NCBI GenBank assembly: GCA_973895155.1
Contig: OZ316891.1
Span: 29,140,001 to 29,204,000, forward strand
Source: Marsupella aquatica
Taxonomy: Eukaryota > Marchantiophyta
Reading direction: 5' to 3'
Length of the DNA stretch: 64,000 bases
The notes under the pieces are model-generated. The model made no database searches. It saw nothing but the letters and a program-made list of their open reading frames with translations, and was not told the DNA's origin. The position numbers and the translations under genes are program-made. Each line of letters opens with the position of its first letter. Within the stretch, counting starts at the first letter, position 1. This document shows positions 35,090 through 47,873 of the stretch, one piece after another.

Positions 35090-36735
35090 TTGCTTCTTTC
35101 TCAACACTTTTGATGGATAAAGTTTATGATGTTTTCAATCATGGGCCCAGAAACTTACACTAAAGGGGAGCAACGTTGTTTCAATGCCAACCTCTTTGAA
35201 AAAATTCCTCTGGTTTTGGCTAAGGGTGGCTTAACAAGATATTAGTGACAGTTTACACTCCCCCCGCCAAACATGATAGTGTAATTCATATACAAAGTTA
35301 CACTAATAATGTTAGGTCACTCTGCTTGTGCTCCAAAGGCAAAAACTGCAATGTCCCACAAAGTCTTGAGAAACTCTCCAATGGAAGTACTTTCAATTGG
35401 TAAATGTATCAGCAGCTGGATTAATCTTGACTAGCTCAATCATTTTATGAGCTGTCGCTTGTCTGATAAAATGGTACATGAAGTGCATTATTGAGCTACT
35501 GTTCATCACCTAATTCACAACTAAGTAGATGTAAGGCCTCAGGCTATTAATACAATGAAGATTCACCACATCGCGTGTCAATTTCCCCTAACCATACTCA
35601 CTCGGTCTCCCTTCATAACCACTTGAACCGTTGTTCCTTATGCTGCTAGCACATCAGCCTGTCTTTGCCTTGACCAATATCTTCTAGTATTATTTTACTC
35701 CAGACCGTCTCGACCTTCAGATATATGAGTAAAAAGGAGAATTGCAATCCAAGATATCATGATAAGATGCAATAGGATTGCAATAAACCCTGCACTCTCG
35801 AAAGTCTGGAAACGGAGGGCAATGTTATGCTCTTGAATCACTTCCCTGAATAAAAGTTTGAGGGAACATTAGAATGAATTTTAACTTGTAACGTTGAGTA
35901 CCCATAGTCTCCCTTTAAATGTCATCAAAAGCCACCTTGTCTACTGAGGGTTTTCCCCACTTTGAGCTTCTGGCCAGTTGTGCAGCCTGTTTTCTCGGGT
36001 GGGGTCTTTAGAAATGATTGCAGACTCGAAAGGTTGTCAAACGAGTTAAAGAAAAGAATATATCTGAAAAGGAGATCGCATAAGAGCTCCAGATGATTTC
36101 CAAACAATTTTGCAGCTACATTGTTTTGGAACAGTAGGGCAACACAGATTTCAAATGAGATCATGGGAAAAGGCTTAATAATCTACAGGAGCACTGCTGC
36201 AGAGTAGGCTGTGTGAACACGGTTCTGAATGAAGGGTTGGGAGGGATAGCAAAACCTACTTGATCATTGGTTCTGGAGGTTGGATATGGTGAAGATACCC
36301 CCTCCTTCAAGCCATAATTATGATGTATAGTTTGAGAGAATTTATTCAAAACATAGATCTAGAAGAGAAGGTGTACAAATCATGGATGACATGTTCATAC
36401 TTATATTCTCTTGTCGAAGAACAATTACATCTACAAAGTTTGAAGGTTATGAGCCATTACGAAGATGAAAGTACATGAGTGAAGAAGAGCGGCCTTAATT
36501 AAGTGCTTATCGTCGCCCAACGCTCTGGATGTGAGGATTGGACAAGCGTACCAAATTGGTGTCACCATGGAGGATCATATGTAGATATTCATCTGTAGAA
36601 TTGACTGCGTATCGTGGGAACCTGAGCAAACGCATACGCTTTTGGGTTTGATGTATCGGTTTACTATGATTATTCATGAAAAGCATTCGCGTATTGCAGA
36701 AACTTAAAGAAAGGGGTGTGCCTTTGGGCTTGATT
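35090..36735. other. No gene recognised
   Basis: Open frames at 35925-36349 (minus) are short, with no domain or splice support. No element ends noticed. Confidence 0.35.
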
Positions 36736-36739
36736 GAAA

Positions 36740-37326
36740 ATGGCTTGGTTTTGTGTGGTTATCCTATTCTTTGTCTCAACAATCACCCTAATTGGTGGCC
36801 TTCGACATGCCGGTGTAATAGAGTAAGTTTTCAATCGTGATCACTTTAGAGAGTTCTAATTGTAGGCAATTTTCTGCTGGGTTTGCACTTTATTTCCCCT
36901 TGAGTTCTGTTTCCCGTTTCAAGGAAACAAAGTTGCAGAAAGAAAGAGAATTTGAAACAGTAACGATGGGCGTGATCCCTAATGATGTAAACTTCAGAAT
37001 GCATGTGAAAGAAATTCAGAACGAGCATTATAGAAAGTTTGCATCGAATAGAGAATTTGGAACCGTAACGATGTTGTTTTGTCTATGCATTCTAAGAAAT
37101 GAGGGACGTGATCTCTAATGTTGTTAACTTCAGGATCCATGCGGAACAAATTCGGAATGAGCATTTTAGGAAGGCATTTGAGGCAGTCGTGGATGCTGGG
37201 ACAGTTATCTCAGACAAGGTCAGGAACGCCATGCAATCTTCGTCACGATTTTCAAGAAACGTTGTTCAGATTGGTCTTCCTCCTTGTTATGTAACATCGA
37301 TCATTCTTGCCATTGTCTTGAATTGA
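36740..37326 (+). CDS. Possible small two-exon membrane/secreted protein gene
   Basis: Exon 1 (36740-36822) starts MAWFCVVILFFVSTITLIGG, a hydrophobic helix or signal peptide, and ends at a consensus donor GA|GTAAGT. Exon 2 (37134-37326), after acceptor AACTTCAG, continues in phase with EIHAEQIRNEHFRKAFEAVV and ends in a second hydrophobic segment (YVTSIILAIVL) and TGA, for 91 aa. A near-duplicate of the end of the intron and start of exon 2 lies upstream: acceptor AACTTCAG at 36994-37001, then EMHVKEIQNEHYRKF, also in phase with exon 1. So there are two alternative second exons or one relic. The family is unknown. The strong donor and matched phases are the evidence; it could still be chance. 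Confidence 0.35.
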
Positions 37327-40300
37327 ACACAAAAAAAATTACGGGAATGGATGGACGTGCATCCAAATAATGTCAGACACAAATCAATGTTTAACCTTCT
37401 AAATCAAGGCTGTTTTAGGTTCCTACAAGTAGTTAGAGGAAATCATGGTTTGATTGCCCAAGAATTTGAATCTACGATTGCACTTTATCACTCCATATTT
37501 TGCTTCTCTAATCTTTAAATATTTCAGTCTCTTTGAGCGTCTCTCTACATCTTCGCCTAACGTGTGAGGTTCATTCTGCCTAAATGTCAATTATCATATC
37601 AAAGATTCATATATTAACGATGAGAAGTAAAAGAAACAGGTCGTAGTCCTCTCTATACCGCACGTTGCCAACCTATACGGTTAGGCCTTATTCATGGACT
37701 TGTAGTTTCCATGCACGATTAATGTGTTCATTGGATCACGAATGTCCAAATCCTGATGGAGTTTGGTTGAAGCTTAGCTTGACAGTTCTATCATTCTCCT
37801 CCTTGGCATGGATCTAATTCCCCATAGTTTGATCATTCTCCTTGTTGTCATGCCGGTACTTCCCTCACGCTTACTTTCCTTGGAATTCCCTCACGCTTAC
37901 TTTGATAAACGTCTTCTTGTTATGATAGTTGTCTGAAGCATACACAACATTCGTGAGACGACCGGCAGCTGAATGACTCCGGTACCTCTTTTTCTTGAGC
38001 CCTTTCTTTTGATTTCATCTTGTAGCCAGAGAAAGAAATAAAAGCAAAACAACACCCCTAAATCTATATGCTCCAAAGGTTTCTTCACCACATAGATGAA
38101 CATCCGCCAAAGTTATAATTCATTTTCTGTCCTCTTCAAATGTGCGTATACATATATACCAACAATGATGGTTCCACTGTCTCTTCCCTTCTCACTCTCA
38201 TCTGGATTTCTTGTTTTTTCAATTTTGCCCTGCCCCCAATACTGACAAACATGCTTTAGTTTCTTCCAGTCGAATTTTCAATTGAAGACCTATTAAATGG
38301 TCCTCTTGTGCAGATAGGTTTCCCTTCTCCACCCAAAAAAACCAAACGTTGAGTAGAACTGCGCTGGGGTTTCATTCTTAGCACGTCTTGAATCAATGCA
38401 GTTTACGGGCCTCCCATCGATGCATCCTCTCAATTCTGAAAGCTTATTCGAGGTGAGGTCAGTTTCGTGACCAGGTTGTTGATTGTAGAGTATTTGAACA
38501 GGAAGTCTGATTAATCAAGTCTAATGAACACACAAGAGATTATGGATATGTCTAATTTTCGCTTCTGAAGCCTGCAGATGACAAGGCGAACACTAGAAGT
38601 GGGATGGGCTATTAGTTGTAACGAGCCGACCCCTACAGTAGCTGCTCCGCGGTTCTGCAACTTCATTTGCTGGAGAAAATATAGCTCGTTGGGTAGTGGA
38701 GAATCTTTCGGAAAGACGCAGCTCTCCTCTTTGGTCCCATCTATTCGGATCCATTGATTTCATTTCCGATGGAGACTCGGAGGGCTTATCCGTGTCGTGG
38801 GTTCTAAATGAATTGGGCATCACTTGAATTGATATCAAGAACAGCCTGCCATGCATAAAGCTAGGATGTGATTGTTCTCATTGAGCTTTAAGGGAGCCAT
38901 TCTGGACATGATTTTGCAAGTCAAGGCTGGAATAAACGTGCAGCTGTTCAGAACTGTTGATGTTTTGGTTTGATTTTGTAATTAAGACGGTATATCCTAA
39001 TGGCTCACAGAGGAATGGTGTAGACACAGCAGCATGGCGTTGCCTATTGGAAATGCTTTGAAATATGGAATATTTGGTGCTCTGAGAGCCGCCAGAGCTT
39101 TGATCTCGACAAATGAAATTTTATGCTTGTGAACCCCCCAGTTCATTATTCATGTTATAGTGATGTAAATTCTATCAATATCAAAATTGTTGCCTCACAA
39201 GCAACAAAATAACTGTCCGAGTGAATCCCCGAGAAGGGATTTCTAAAACTTCTTATCACATAATGCTCCAGCAATCCAAATGATTAGCAGGGAACAATGC
39301 TCTAAGGGCAAAGGCTGAGATTTTACAATCACCTACCTGCGACTTCATTCCAGCAGACACTCATTGCCATTCGAGATCCTATCAGCGTTCCCCTTCATCG
39401 TGATCAGCAGACTTTACAGACAGTGCATACTACCCAGCTGAGAACTATAGGTGCTCTCTACTCCATGGTGGGAACACATCGCTGCTCCAAGTCCACTTTG
39501 TCAAACCCAAACACTACTTTAAATCGGGATTGATCATCACCTCCCTCCCTCTGACCAACTTGATCAAACCAAACCTCACCGATCTGTGACGTCGGCCCTC
39601 ACGCGTGTTTGGGAGAGCAAAGGTGAGAACACCATCCTGTACAATCACAACTGTGGACTAGAATCAGAATTAAGGGTCCCTCCTTCGCGATACCAAAGAC
39701 AAACTAAGGACTCCAGGGCTAAATAAGGGGCCCTACAAACCCGTCACAACTCAGGGTAACTACAAAGTGAGAAGATAGATAGCTGAAACCCATTACCTGA
39801 GACCGTCACTTGATGGAGTTCTTTCACAGTGCCACTGTTAGTTGGTGAACTACTGACCTCAAAATTCCTAAAGAAAAATTCTTCCAGAACAGATTTCGTT
39901 TTCTTTTTCAAACTTTACCAAAAACTCTAATGAAATGCAAAGAATTGGATTTCATTCACGACTAAAGAAAACGTACCTCAATCCGTAATGCAGTACTCAC
40001 TGGAGTCAATGACGAAAAAGCACCGACTTCCAGTGTCCCTCGAGGGGTAACACTAAAGCTGATTTTGGATGGTACTCAACCTGCACAGTAAGTGAAGAGA
40101 ACTGCAGTTACACATTCGGCTAGTTAGGCCCAGTTGGGCCTTCATTAGTGCATACAAGATTACCATCCTACCATTAAAACCCTAGAAATATGCCTTCCTC
40201 ACATTCAGCAAAGCACAGTCGCAATTAGAATAATGATCTTTGTATACCAAAAATGCCAGGCACATCGTGTCTTGTGACAAATCATCATTGATACAACGGA

Positions 40301-40550
40301 AGGTCAGCCATCTGTACATGGACATGTGGAGGTCCTAAATTGTAAGTTCATTCAAGTCATGAGCATCGGGCGGGAATTTTTCCCATACAAACATTTGAAC
40401 AAGAAACAGGGAGGATCTCTCCCATGAGAATACAAAGTGTGACGATAAGATAATTATGGTACATGCTTGCTAGATTAAAGACGTACATACCCAATGGCTC
40501 CGAAAGAAACTCCCACCGGCTAGATCCGGTGTCAAGCCTACAGATTACAA
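37327..40550. other. No gene recognised
   Basis: Only short unrelated open frames. A short direct repeat of TTCCCTCACGCTTACTTT lies at 37860-37905. The 3' untranslated region of the HCF152-like gene should occupy the right end. Confidence 0.35.
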
Positions 40551-40555
40551 GGATC

Positions 40556-43525
40556 TCATGGTTCCCAATCAGTTTGGTAGTACTGATTGGGAAGTCCTAG
40601 CCAAAACTTGAACGCATCCACTGCCGATCGCTTCTCAGCAGATTTGGCACGCCTCCTTGCGGATGCATGTTTGCTTGTGTACAAGGTTGAATACAGTTCG
40701 ATGAACATCCGCTTGTACTTGGTTTTATCTGCTAAGATACCCTGCCCTTCCATGCAAGACACAACCTCCATGGCTTTCTGGAAAAACCCAGCTCTTAAAC
40801 ATGTGTCCACCAAGCAATCCAACAGGCCGCCATCTGGCTCGAGTGGCTCAATGTCATTTCCTTTCTTAGCCATTGTTCTTTCTTGAATCTCTTTCCAAAG
40901 AACCAATACTTCTCCTGCGTCCCCTGCTGCAGAAAAGCCCTTCACAAGACAGCCATAGGTAGCCACACTCGGATGAAACCCTTCCTTCTTCATGTTGGTA
41001 AAGCTCTGCTTGGCTGAATTCACCTGACCAGCTCTACAGTAACCATCTATCAGCACATTCCATGCTATGACGTCCACTCTCATCCAAGCATGAGTACGCA
41101 TTTCTTGGAAAACTTCAGCCACTAACTGGGGCTGCCCATTCCTAGCAAAAGCGTTCATAAGAGTTGTGTAGCTAATTTCAGTGGGACCAATTTTGGCTCT
41201 GCGCATTTCCCTGAAGACCTCCAAGGCACCCACGTTGTCATCCCTCTGAATGCACCCATTTATAAGTGTGTTGTACGATACAACATCTGGAGATAGCCCA
41301 GCTTTTCTCATGTCACTTACCACCTCATAAGCTGTAGCAACTTGACCGGCGTTGCAGTAACCCTTAAGTAGAATGTTATAGGTCACCAAGTTGGCTGGTA
41401 CTTTCTGAACAGCCATTTCAAGCAGGACATTCTTTGCTTCATCCATGAGTCCCATGTTTACAAAGGCTGCTATGATGGTGGTGTATGTCACCTCATTGGG
41501 TTGGCTCTTGGAATCATCATTACTCTGCATAGCTATGAGAAGCTGCACTGCATCTCTTAGTCGACCATTCTTCACGTATCCTTTCATCAGGGTGGTGTAG
41601 GTTCTGACGTTGGGCTTAACTTTACATTTCCAAAGATGCTTCACGTGCTGGCTACCTTGGTCTTGAACCTCAGTATGCTCTTCTGAACTCTGACTCCCAT
41701 CGGCGCTTCTTTCCACTCCCAAAACTTTCCTAATCTCAATGCCTTCGTTAGATTGAATGGGAAGGCCAGACAACTTGGCCAATCCATCTTTGCTGGGCTC
41801 TGGGTGCTGAGACCCTCGCTGCATGCTCTGCACTAGTCGCTCGGCCTCATTTAGTTCCCCTAGAATGATATAAGAAGACACTAGCGAATTGTAGGTGGAC
41901 AGGTCAGGCTCGATACCCGCTATCTCCATCTCCTGAAGGATGTTAAGTAGTTGATCACCCTCATCGGCTTTGGCAAACAACTTAATTAAAATGTTGAAAG
42001 TGAAAAGATCCGGCTCAACTCCACATCTTGCCATGAGGTCCAACAGCCTCTCTGCTCGCTGCGCAAGCCCTAATGTGGCACAACCGTTGAGGACTGCATT
42101 GAATGCACCAGTGTCTGGCCTCACCGGCTTTCCCCCGACGATTACATTCCCAGTTCCATTCACCATGGTGCTGAGACCAGTCCTGCTCTCATTTCTCGGT
42201 CGAGCCTTGACCGGTACCATCTTCCCCAACCCATGATCGTTCCCGACTTCAGCACGTCTGCTCGAGGTACTGGGGCTGGTGAGGTCCAGCTCAAGGAAGC
42301 TACAGATATCGTCAAACAATTCTAAAGCTAGAGGTGCATCGTAAGGGTGCTTTCCAAGCCGACTAACCACTGCACTCCAAACTTTCACCGGAGGGCACAT
42401 GCCCATCTGGAGCATTAATCTGAGAATGCTCAGAGCATAGCGGCCTGCCCCAGTCCTTGCGGAAGCCATGACTAAAAGTCCGAGAGAATCCGCATCCAAA
42501 AGATCCAGTTGTTCCGCTTTTTGGAGATCAACTAGCACTCTTTGAGCACGTGAAAGGCTGGAGGGAGTACCTTTGAGAGACAATTGAGCTACGAGCCGAC
42601 TTACGCACACCTGGGAAGCTCGCTTACCTCCCCTTCTAAGCGCCTCATGGAACTGCCATGCATCCTCTGTTCTCCGTTCTTTTAAGGCCCTGAGTAATTT
42701 CTCCTCGGTTTCTGGATTGCCTCCGTCTGCTGTGCTACACAACACCGATTTGGCTGCTGTTTGAGGAGAAGAGGGAGAGAGAAGAGACCCATCTTCGGTG
42801 AATCCTCCAAATAAATCTGCATCCTGCAGTTGCAATGGGTCTTTCTTGGATGAGAGATCTTCCGTTTCATCCTCTATATTCCAGCCTCCGACCTTTTCCG
42901 TTGCGTGACTTCTCCTATCATTTCCACTGCACATTCCACAGCAAGTGAGACATGGAAATGAAGTTTGCAAATTAATTGGGTCCCCAATCTCCACCTCACG
43001 AAACCAACAGGACCCGGAGCACCAGCAAAATAAGCGAAATGAAAGGTACAATGCCTCCCAGAATTCCATCTGGCCATTTTGTGTCGAGATTTAATACTCT
43101 CAGGGTGCAATTTCATCGAATTCAACTTTCACAATTCATAAGACCGACAGGCTATCTTCCAAATTCTGGTGAGATTACAGATGGAATCGCAAAGTGCAGC
43201 TATAATTTTGTATGACTAAGAAAGCGCTAAACCCAACTCCTCGCCGATAGACGTTCATGTTAGTTAAACTTGGGCAAGCCACATACCACACATCTTTCGA
43301 GTTGGATGTGCCCAGCGGCGAAAGAGTAGTTGACCAAAAACCACTTCTATCCATGTGATGAACATCCACCACCCTTTTGACCCTCACACTGTCCCCAAGA
43401 ATACATCTGCAGCTGTTTCCCAGATCCTGATTGTAAATTGAAGCCCTGCTCCTCCGAGTCACAGTTCGTGGACACGCCATTCCAAACCTCATATCCATCC
43501 CCTTCATCGTTGAGACTGGCTCCAT
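40556..43525 (-). CDS. HCF152: P-class pentatricopeptide repeat protein, HCF152-like (plastid RNA processing)
   Basis: Two exons: 43525-43287 and 42926-40556, 869 aa. The large frame stays open upstream to an ATG at 43069. But donor TGTG|GTATGT (43286) and acceptor TGTGCAG (ending 42927) join in phase to an upstream exon beginning MEPVSTMKGMDMRFG, rich in S, T and R with few acids: a likely plastid transit peptide. About a dozen 35-aa PPR motifs run from residue ~350 to ~800 (e.g. PDTGAFNAVLNGCATLG, PNVRTYTTLMKGYVKNG). The C-terminus (TSKHAS, then DAFKFWLGLPNQYY) closely resembles Arabidopsis HCF152 as I remember it. HCF152 is a chloroplast RNA-binding protein needed for processing and stability of psbB-operon petB transcripts. 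Length is near the Arabidopsis protein plus ~90 residues. A split PPR region (acidic, ~residues 460-510) is also seen in HCF152. Confidence 0.88.
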
Positions 43526-45990
43526 CTTTTCCGTAACAACTATCCTCCGGCTAATTTCTCAGAAGCAAGCAAACAATCACAGCTCCGACCCTCATGCCCA
43601 GAATGCGAACACCTAAGCTTCGACCTTCATCCCATCAGAGAAAGCAATTGGCCAACACAGACACCGTCCATTTCAGTCAATTCAACCCACACTTGAATTG
43701 GAACACACTAGTATTTTTCGTGCTTACAATACCGTCACCACATTCTTGGTCTTCTTTCTCCTCCTAAATTCCACTACGTCCCTCCAAAAGACAACGGTGA
43801 CCCAATACTCTAACATCGTCCCCTGCTTCAGCTCAGGCCTCTCTCGAACTTGGGTTGCCCCCACCTTCCACCGCTTCTGCGGTCCAGATAAGCGTAACGC
43901 TGGATTTAGGAACTCCAGTCATGAATTCACAGGCTGCTCCCCGTCCTGGTCCCTTCGTGGCTACCCAACTCAGAATGCTGAGCTTTTCGGTGTCCTCTGT
44001 GCCACCACAGGCTTACCACACAAGCAAAACACACACTCCTCGGAGACATCTCATCACCTGCATCATCAGCGAAACTTTGTGGACAGATCTCACTGATCGT
44101 CTTCCTGCTTCGCCTCCTCCTCCTGCTTTTCGTGCGCCACATCATTCCCACTCCCACGTCACTGCTGCTCTGAGAGTGCCATCGTCTTATTTGGGTGATT
44201 ACTCGCTCCATCTCCTTGCATTTTGTCCACTCTCCGAAACTTTCCTTCTTCTCCGGGCCTTCAAATTCTCTGGGTCCGCAGAATTGTCAGCCCCACATAA
44301 TTATCCACTCTCTTCCCCATCCAAAATTTCCTTCCATCCATCCGTTCCTCAAGCTTTTGCTCGCTCCAGCAGTCTGTGGTTCTGTACTTCACTCTGCCGG
44401 GAATTGAGAGAATGTAAAAGTCAATCTGGGCCGTCCATCTCTACTAGAGAGATCTACCATTCATGACCTACTCCCTATAGTAACCATGGATCTTATTTTC
44501 TGCAGGGACAATTTTTTATTTTACATTTGTGGTGAGTAGGGACGGGCATGGGGTTGATGTAGCAAGTTTTTATTTATATGTTGGTTATTTCTGCAATTAG
44601 GCACGGCATGGGGGTTGTGGTAACAAGTTTTTATTTATATTTTGACTATTTTTCTGAGTAGGGCATGGGGTTCTGGGTACTGGGAGCCCTTCCTGTGCAT
44701 ATGCACTTGTCTTTGGGCTAGTAGTGTTCATCTAGCCCTAATGCCTGTGCGTACCACTAGGGGCGGGGGGGGGGGGGGGGAGTCTAGGTACAGGGAGCAA
44801 AGGTATTTGGGCTAGTAAAAGAATTAACACTTAAGAGTCAGCATATGTTTTTGATTTCCTAATTCTACTTTGGCTTTGTGAGTGTTTCGGAGCTACAAGT
44901 TCAAAAGGTTCCAAATCCCAAACATCTTGCTTGGATAGGATTCCGTAGCTCCACTGGGATCTGGAAAAAAATATGTATTAATATTTAACCTACTGGACTT
45001 GCATACAAAGAGGAGTTTGGGATCCATCAGAGTTCAAAGGTTTGGATGCAAGATCCCATCCTAAGCTTATGACACAAGTTCTTTCTTTTCCTATTTTGCA
45101 TTTGAAATGAATGAGAGGCTCAGGCATTTAAACCATCACTTCTTTTTGTCCCTCCAATTTACTTCTCCACAATGGGGATGCAAAAGACCAAAGGAGGTGC
45201 CCTTCTGCGGCAACTTGCCTTGTTCATAATGTATTTGAGAGAGGGATTGTGAAGCTAATTTTAGGAGTCATAAGGCTAGATGGGTCGTCATCCAACCTTG
45301 TAAACCTCCAGTATCCCTAAGCTATGGGAGGGCCCAAATATATAGTCACTGCTTCGCCCACTCTTTTACTTAGTTGAGAACATTATTGACTAATTTTGAT
45401 AACTGGGATACACCAGGTTTTGAAAATAGCAATTTAAGTTCCATAGGATCCCCAAATGCTCCTTGCATGAAAATTAAAATTTGTATAGTCTAATTCATGT
45501 CATCCTAGTTAACTAAAACTGCATGTTTCCATACTTCATGCTTACGAATCAGGATATGGGAGCAAAAGGTTTGGCACAACCCGTCTTTGTCGTATCTACC
45601 ACTCGCACGAAACGAACGTTACTGTGTAATTCAACGTAATTTGACCAATCTTGACGTTTGTCCAGATAATATGGGATCTGGACCGTCTATGAGCTTTACG
45701 GACGGCTCAGATCTCTATCGGCCTCTCCTCTAAACGTCTCGCTACCCGGAACCTATTACCAGTGCGGTACACGAGGACCACGGTAAACTCCAACAGCCAA
45801 GAACGACCGGGAAAGCCCGTCATCCTGACCTGGAGAGCCCGTTCCATCCGCATCGTTGCCGTCGCCCCATTCGCTCTCGCACGACTTGTCACGAGCGGGC
45901 CGTCCGATGGGGCTTCGGCCGTCCGATACTCGACGCGTCCCGAAGGAAACGGGCAGCAACCTGGAGCCCCTCTTTGTCGTTTACGACTGG
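43526..45990. other. Intergenic region between HCF152-like and the 225-aa gene
   Basis: Holds the HCF152-like promoter. Overlapping frames of 132 and 203 codons at 43698-44466 (plus) are rich in S, P, H and T, lack a domain, and are judged chance. Contains the repeat at 44529-44690 and a G run (about 18 G) at 44762-44780. Confidence 0.4.
44529..44690. repeat. Tandem ~73-bp units (two and a half)
   Basis: Shared text GGGCATGGGGTT and AACAAGTTTTTATTTATAT, with GAGTAGGG-type joins, at about 44534, 44607 and 44655. Confidence 0.65.
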
Positions 45991-45997
45991 CGCCCGG

Positions 45998-46005
45998 TAT
46001 AAATA
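45998..46005 (+). promoter_or_regulatory. TATA box of the 225-aa gene
   Basis: TATAAATA in a GC-rich context (GGTATAAATAGCG). It predicts a start of transcription near 46028-46035, giving a leader of about 1.1 kb before the ATG at 47196. The leader probably contains an intron, since an acceptor CATTGCAG ends at 47138. The donor is uncertain (GTGAGG at 46201 is one candidate). Confidence 0.55.
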
Positions 46006-47195
46006 GCGTGGGCGGTCGCGAAAATGGCGCGGAGAGTGTTTACTGTCGTAACATTGTGTCATTCTCTCGTCATCGTCGATTGGCTCTTTGTGGGCGCTGC
46101 TTGCTCGTTGCGATGGAAGCGTCGTTCACTTCGATTTTTCCTCTCCTTTCTGCCGAAGCTGATTCCGCCAAGAATGCCGCAAAAAGCTGTCACCGGATCA
46201 GTGAGGTTGGAGTGAAGAAGAGCGATTTCTAGTGGATTCTGTACCGGAAAGAGAGAGAATCGATCGATTGTGGTGGAATGAGGATTTTTTGGGTTTCGGA
46301 AATGCGGTGTGAAGAGTTGAGCGATGCAGAGTGACGGAGAGAAAGTTTGTGCCGCGATGGATGTTGTCACTGAATGAGGTTGGAGGGATGAGGAAGGGGG
46401 AGTTCGAGTAAATAGCGGACAGGACGATCGATCGACTGTGCAAGAATAAGGGGGGTTGTGTGGAAGCGGTGTTATGATTTGAGCGGTGGAGACAAAGAGA
46501 AAGGTTGTTTTGGTCGGTGATTTGGTTTGTTTTAGTTGCCGCAGGGAGAGGAGAGGAGGCAAAACTCTGCTTGGAAAGGTTTGTCTGTCGGTGGGTATTT
46601 GTCCTGAGGGGGAGCTGGTTTCGCATTCCGTGCGTTGGAGGACGAGGACGAGGAGGAGACGTCTTTGGAGGAGTCGTCATCGAAGGAAAAGTACACGGAA
46701 GGAAAATACTGGGAAACCTTGTTGTGGTGGTGGTGAGTGATGAATTGGTTACAAATTATTTTACAGTTGTACTGATAGGATTTGATCGGAAAAAGGATCG
46801 TTTCTTGTTTCTATGATATGTTATGACTCTTCGTGCGGGCAGTGAAGGGAAATCTCAAGCTGTTTCGAACTGTTTGGGACAGTGGATTGTAGGGCATTGA
46901 GTAGTCGAGTGAACCCTTTTTTTTTTGCTTTTTCGAGGTTTCGTGTGAGGGATTTGTGAGTTGTTTTCAGAGTGAAGGTATCTATCTAGCCGTGACTTCT
47001 TATCTGCAAGGTAGTTGGTGCGAAAGAAGGTCCCGAGTTTATCTCGTGTAATAAGAAAACCTAATTGGAATGCTCGGTGTGGCGGTGGGGAGGAAGTGAT
47101 AACGAGAAAACTGACGGAGTAGAACGAACTCATTGCAGGGATTTCTAAAATTTGACTGCGAAAAGAGAAAGGAAGGTGACTGATGGGAGCTTGAA

Positions 47196-47873
47196 ATGGC
47201 CGACGAGGGAGTCAGGAACGGCGGCAACATGCACGGTATTGTGTATCCGCCGCCTCTGGAGACACGACAGGAGCAGCAGCAGACGACAACAGTAGAAATG
47301 TCGTTCTCTAGTCATAGTCCAACGCATGTGTTGAGCCCTGCCTCGTCGCTGGACTCAGAGGAATCGGTTCTAGATCCTGACGACGATCCCAGTTTAGGGC
47401 TCGATTTAGCTCCGAGTCAGGAGGACCAAATTGAGAAGCTAAAGGAGTTTTTGTCGGAGGCTCAGGTGCGGGGGGACGATTTTGTGACTCAGAAAGATGC
47501 CGATACGGTGAAGAACCTTGAGAACATGCAGATAGCTTCCAGTAGCAGCACCGCAGATGCCGGGGGTTTAGGGGCGCGTCTGGAGTCAGCCGCGCGTGCC
47601 AATTTGGAGATTGAGAAACAGACAGCGGCGGGGTATTTTCCTTCGGAAACAGTCTACCTCCAGGAGCACACGCTGAGGGACGTTTTGGATGACGCAGGTA
47701 GTAATCCGATTCTTGCTGTCACCCTCACGACCTCGGCAGCTAGCAGACGCTCCCCCCAAACGACCACAGCAGCAGCGGTCAGTCCGATGAAGTCTCCTCG
47801 GGCTGACGATGCAGAAAAGCATTTGAAAAACGAACTCGATTTTCTGTTTCAAGAGAGGGCCGGGAGATTATAG
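47196..47873 (+). CDS. Unrecognised 225-aa acidic, mostly disordered protein
   Basis: Single open exon from ATG 47196 (context GAAATGGC, a good plant start) to TAG 47873. I do not recognise the family. Visible parts: a Q/T-rich N-terminus, a D/E/S-rich stretch (residues ~52-80, SLDSEESVLDPDDDPS), a short helix EDQIEKLKEFLSEAQVRGDD (~75-95), a T/A/S-rich linker with RRSPQTTTAAAVSP, and a charged helical tail (DDAEKHLKNELDFLFQERAG). There is no signal peptide or membrane segment. GC content and third-position GC are higher than in the flanking DNA, and a TATA box with a long leader lies upstream, so it is probably a real gene. A regulatory or adaptor role would be a guess. Confidence 0.6.
   Translation: MADEGVRNGGNMHGIVYPPPLETRQEQQQTTTVEMSFSSHSPTHVLSPASSLDSEESVLDPDDDPSLGLDLAPSQEDQIEKLKEFLSEAQVRGDDFVTQKDADTVKNLENMQIASSSSTADAGGLGARLESAARANLEIEKQTAAGYFPSETVYLQEHTLRDVLDDAGSNPILAVTLTTSAASRRSPQTTTAAAVSPMKSPRADDAEKHLKNELDFLFQERAGRL

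Noticed and set aside
43698-44466. Overlapping open frames of 132 and 203 codons upstream of the HCF152-like gene
   Set aside because: S/P/H-rich composition, overlapping frames, no domain, and location in the promoter interval; most likely chance openness of C-rich DNA.
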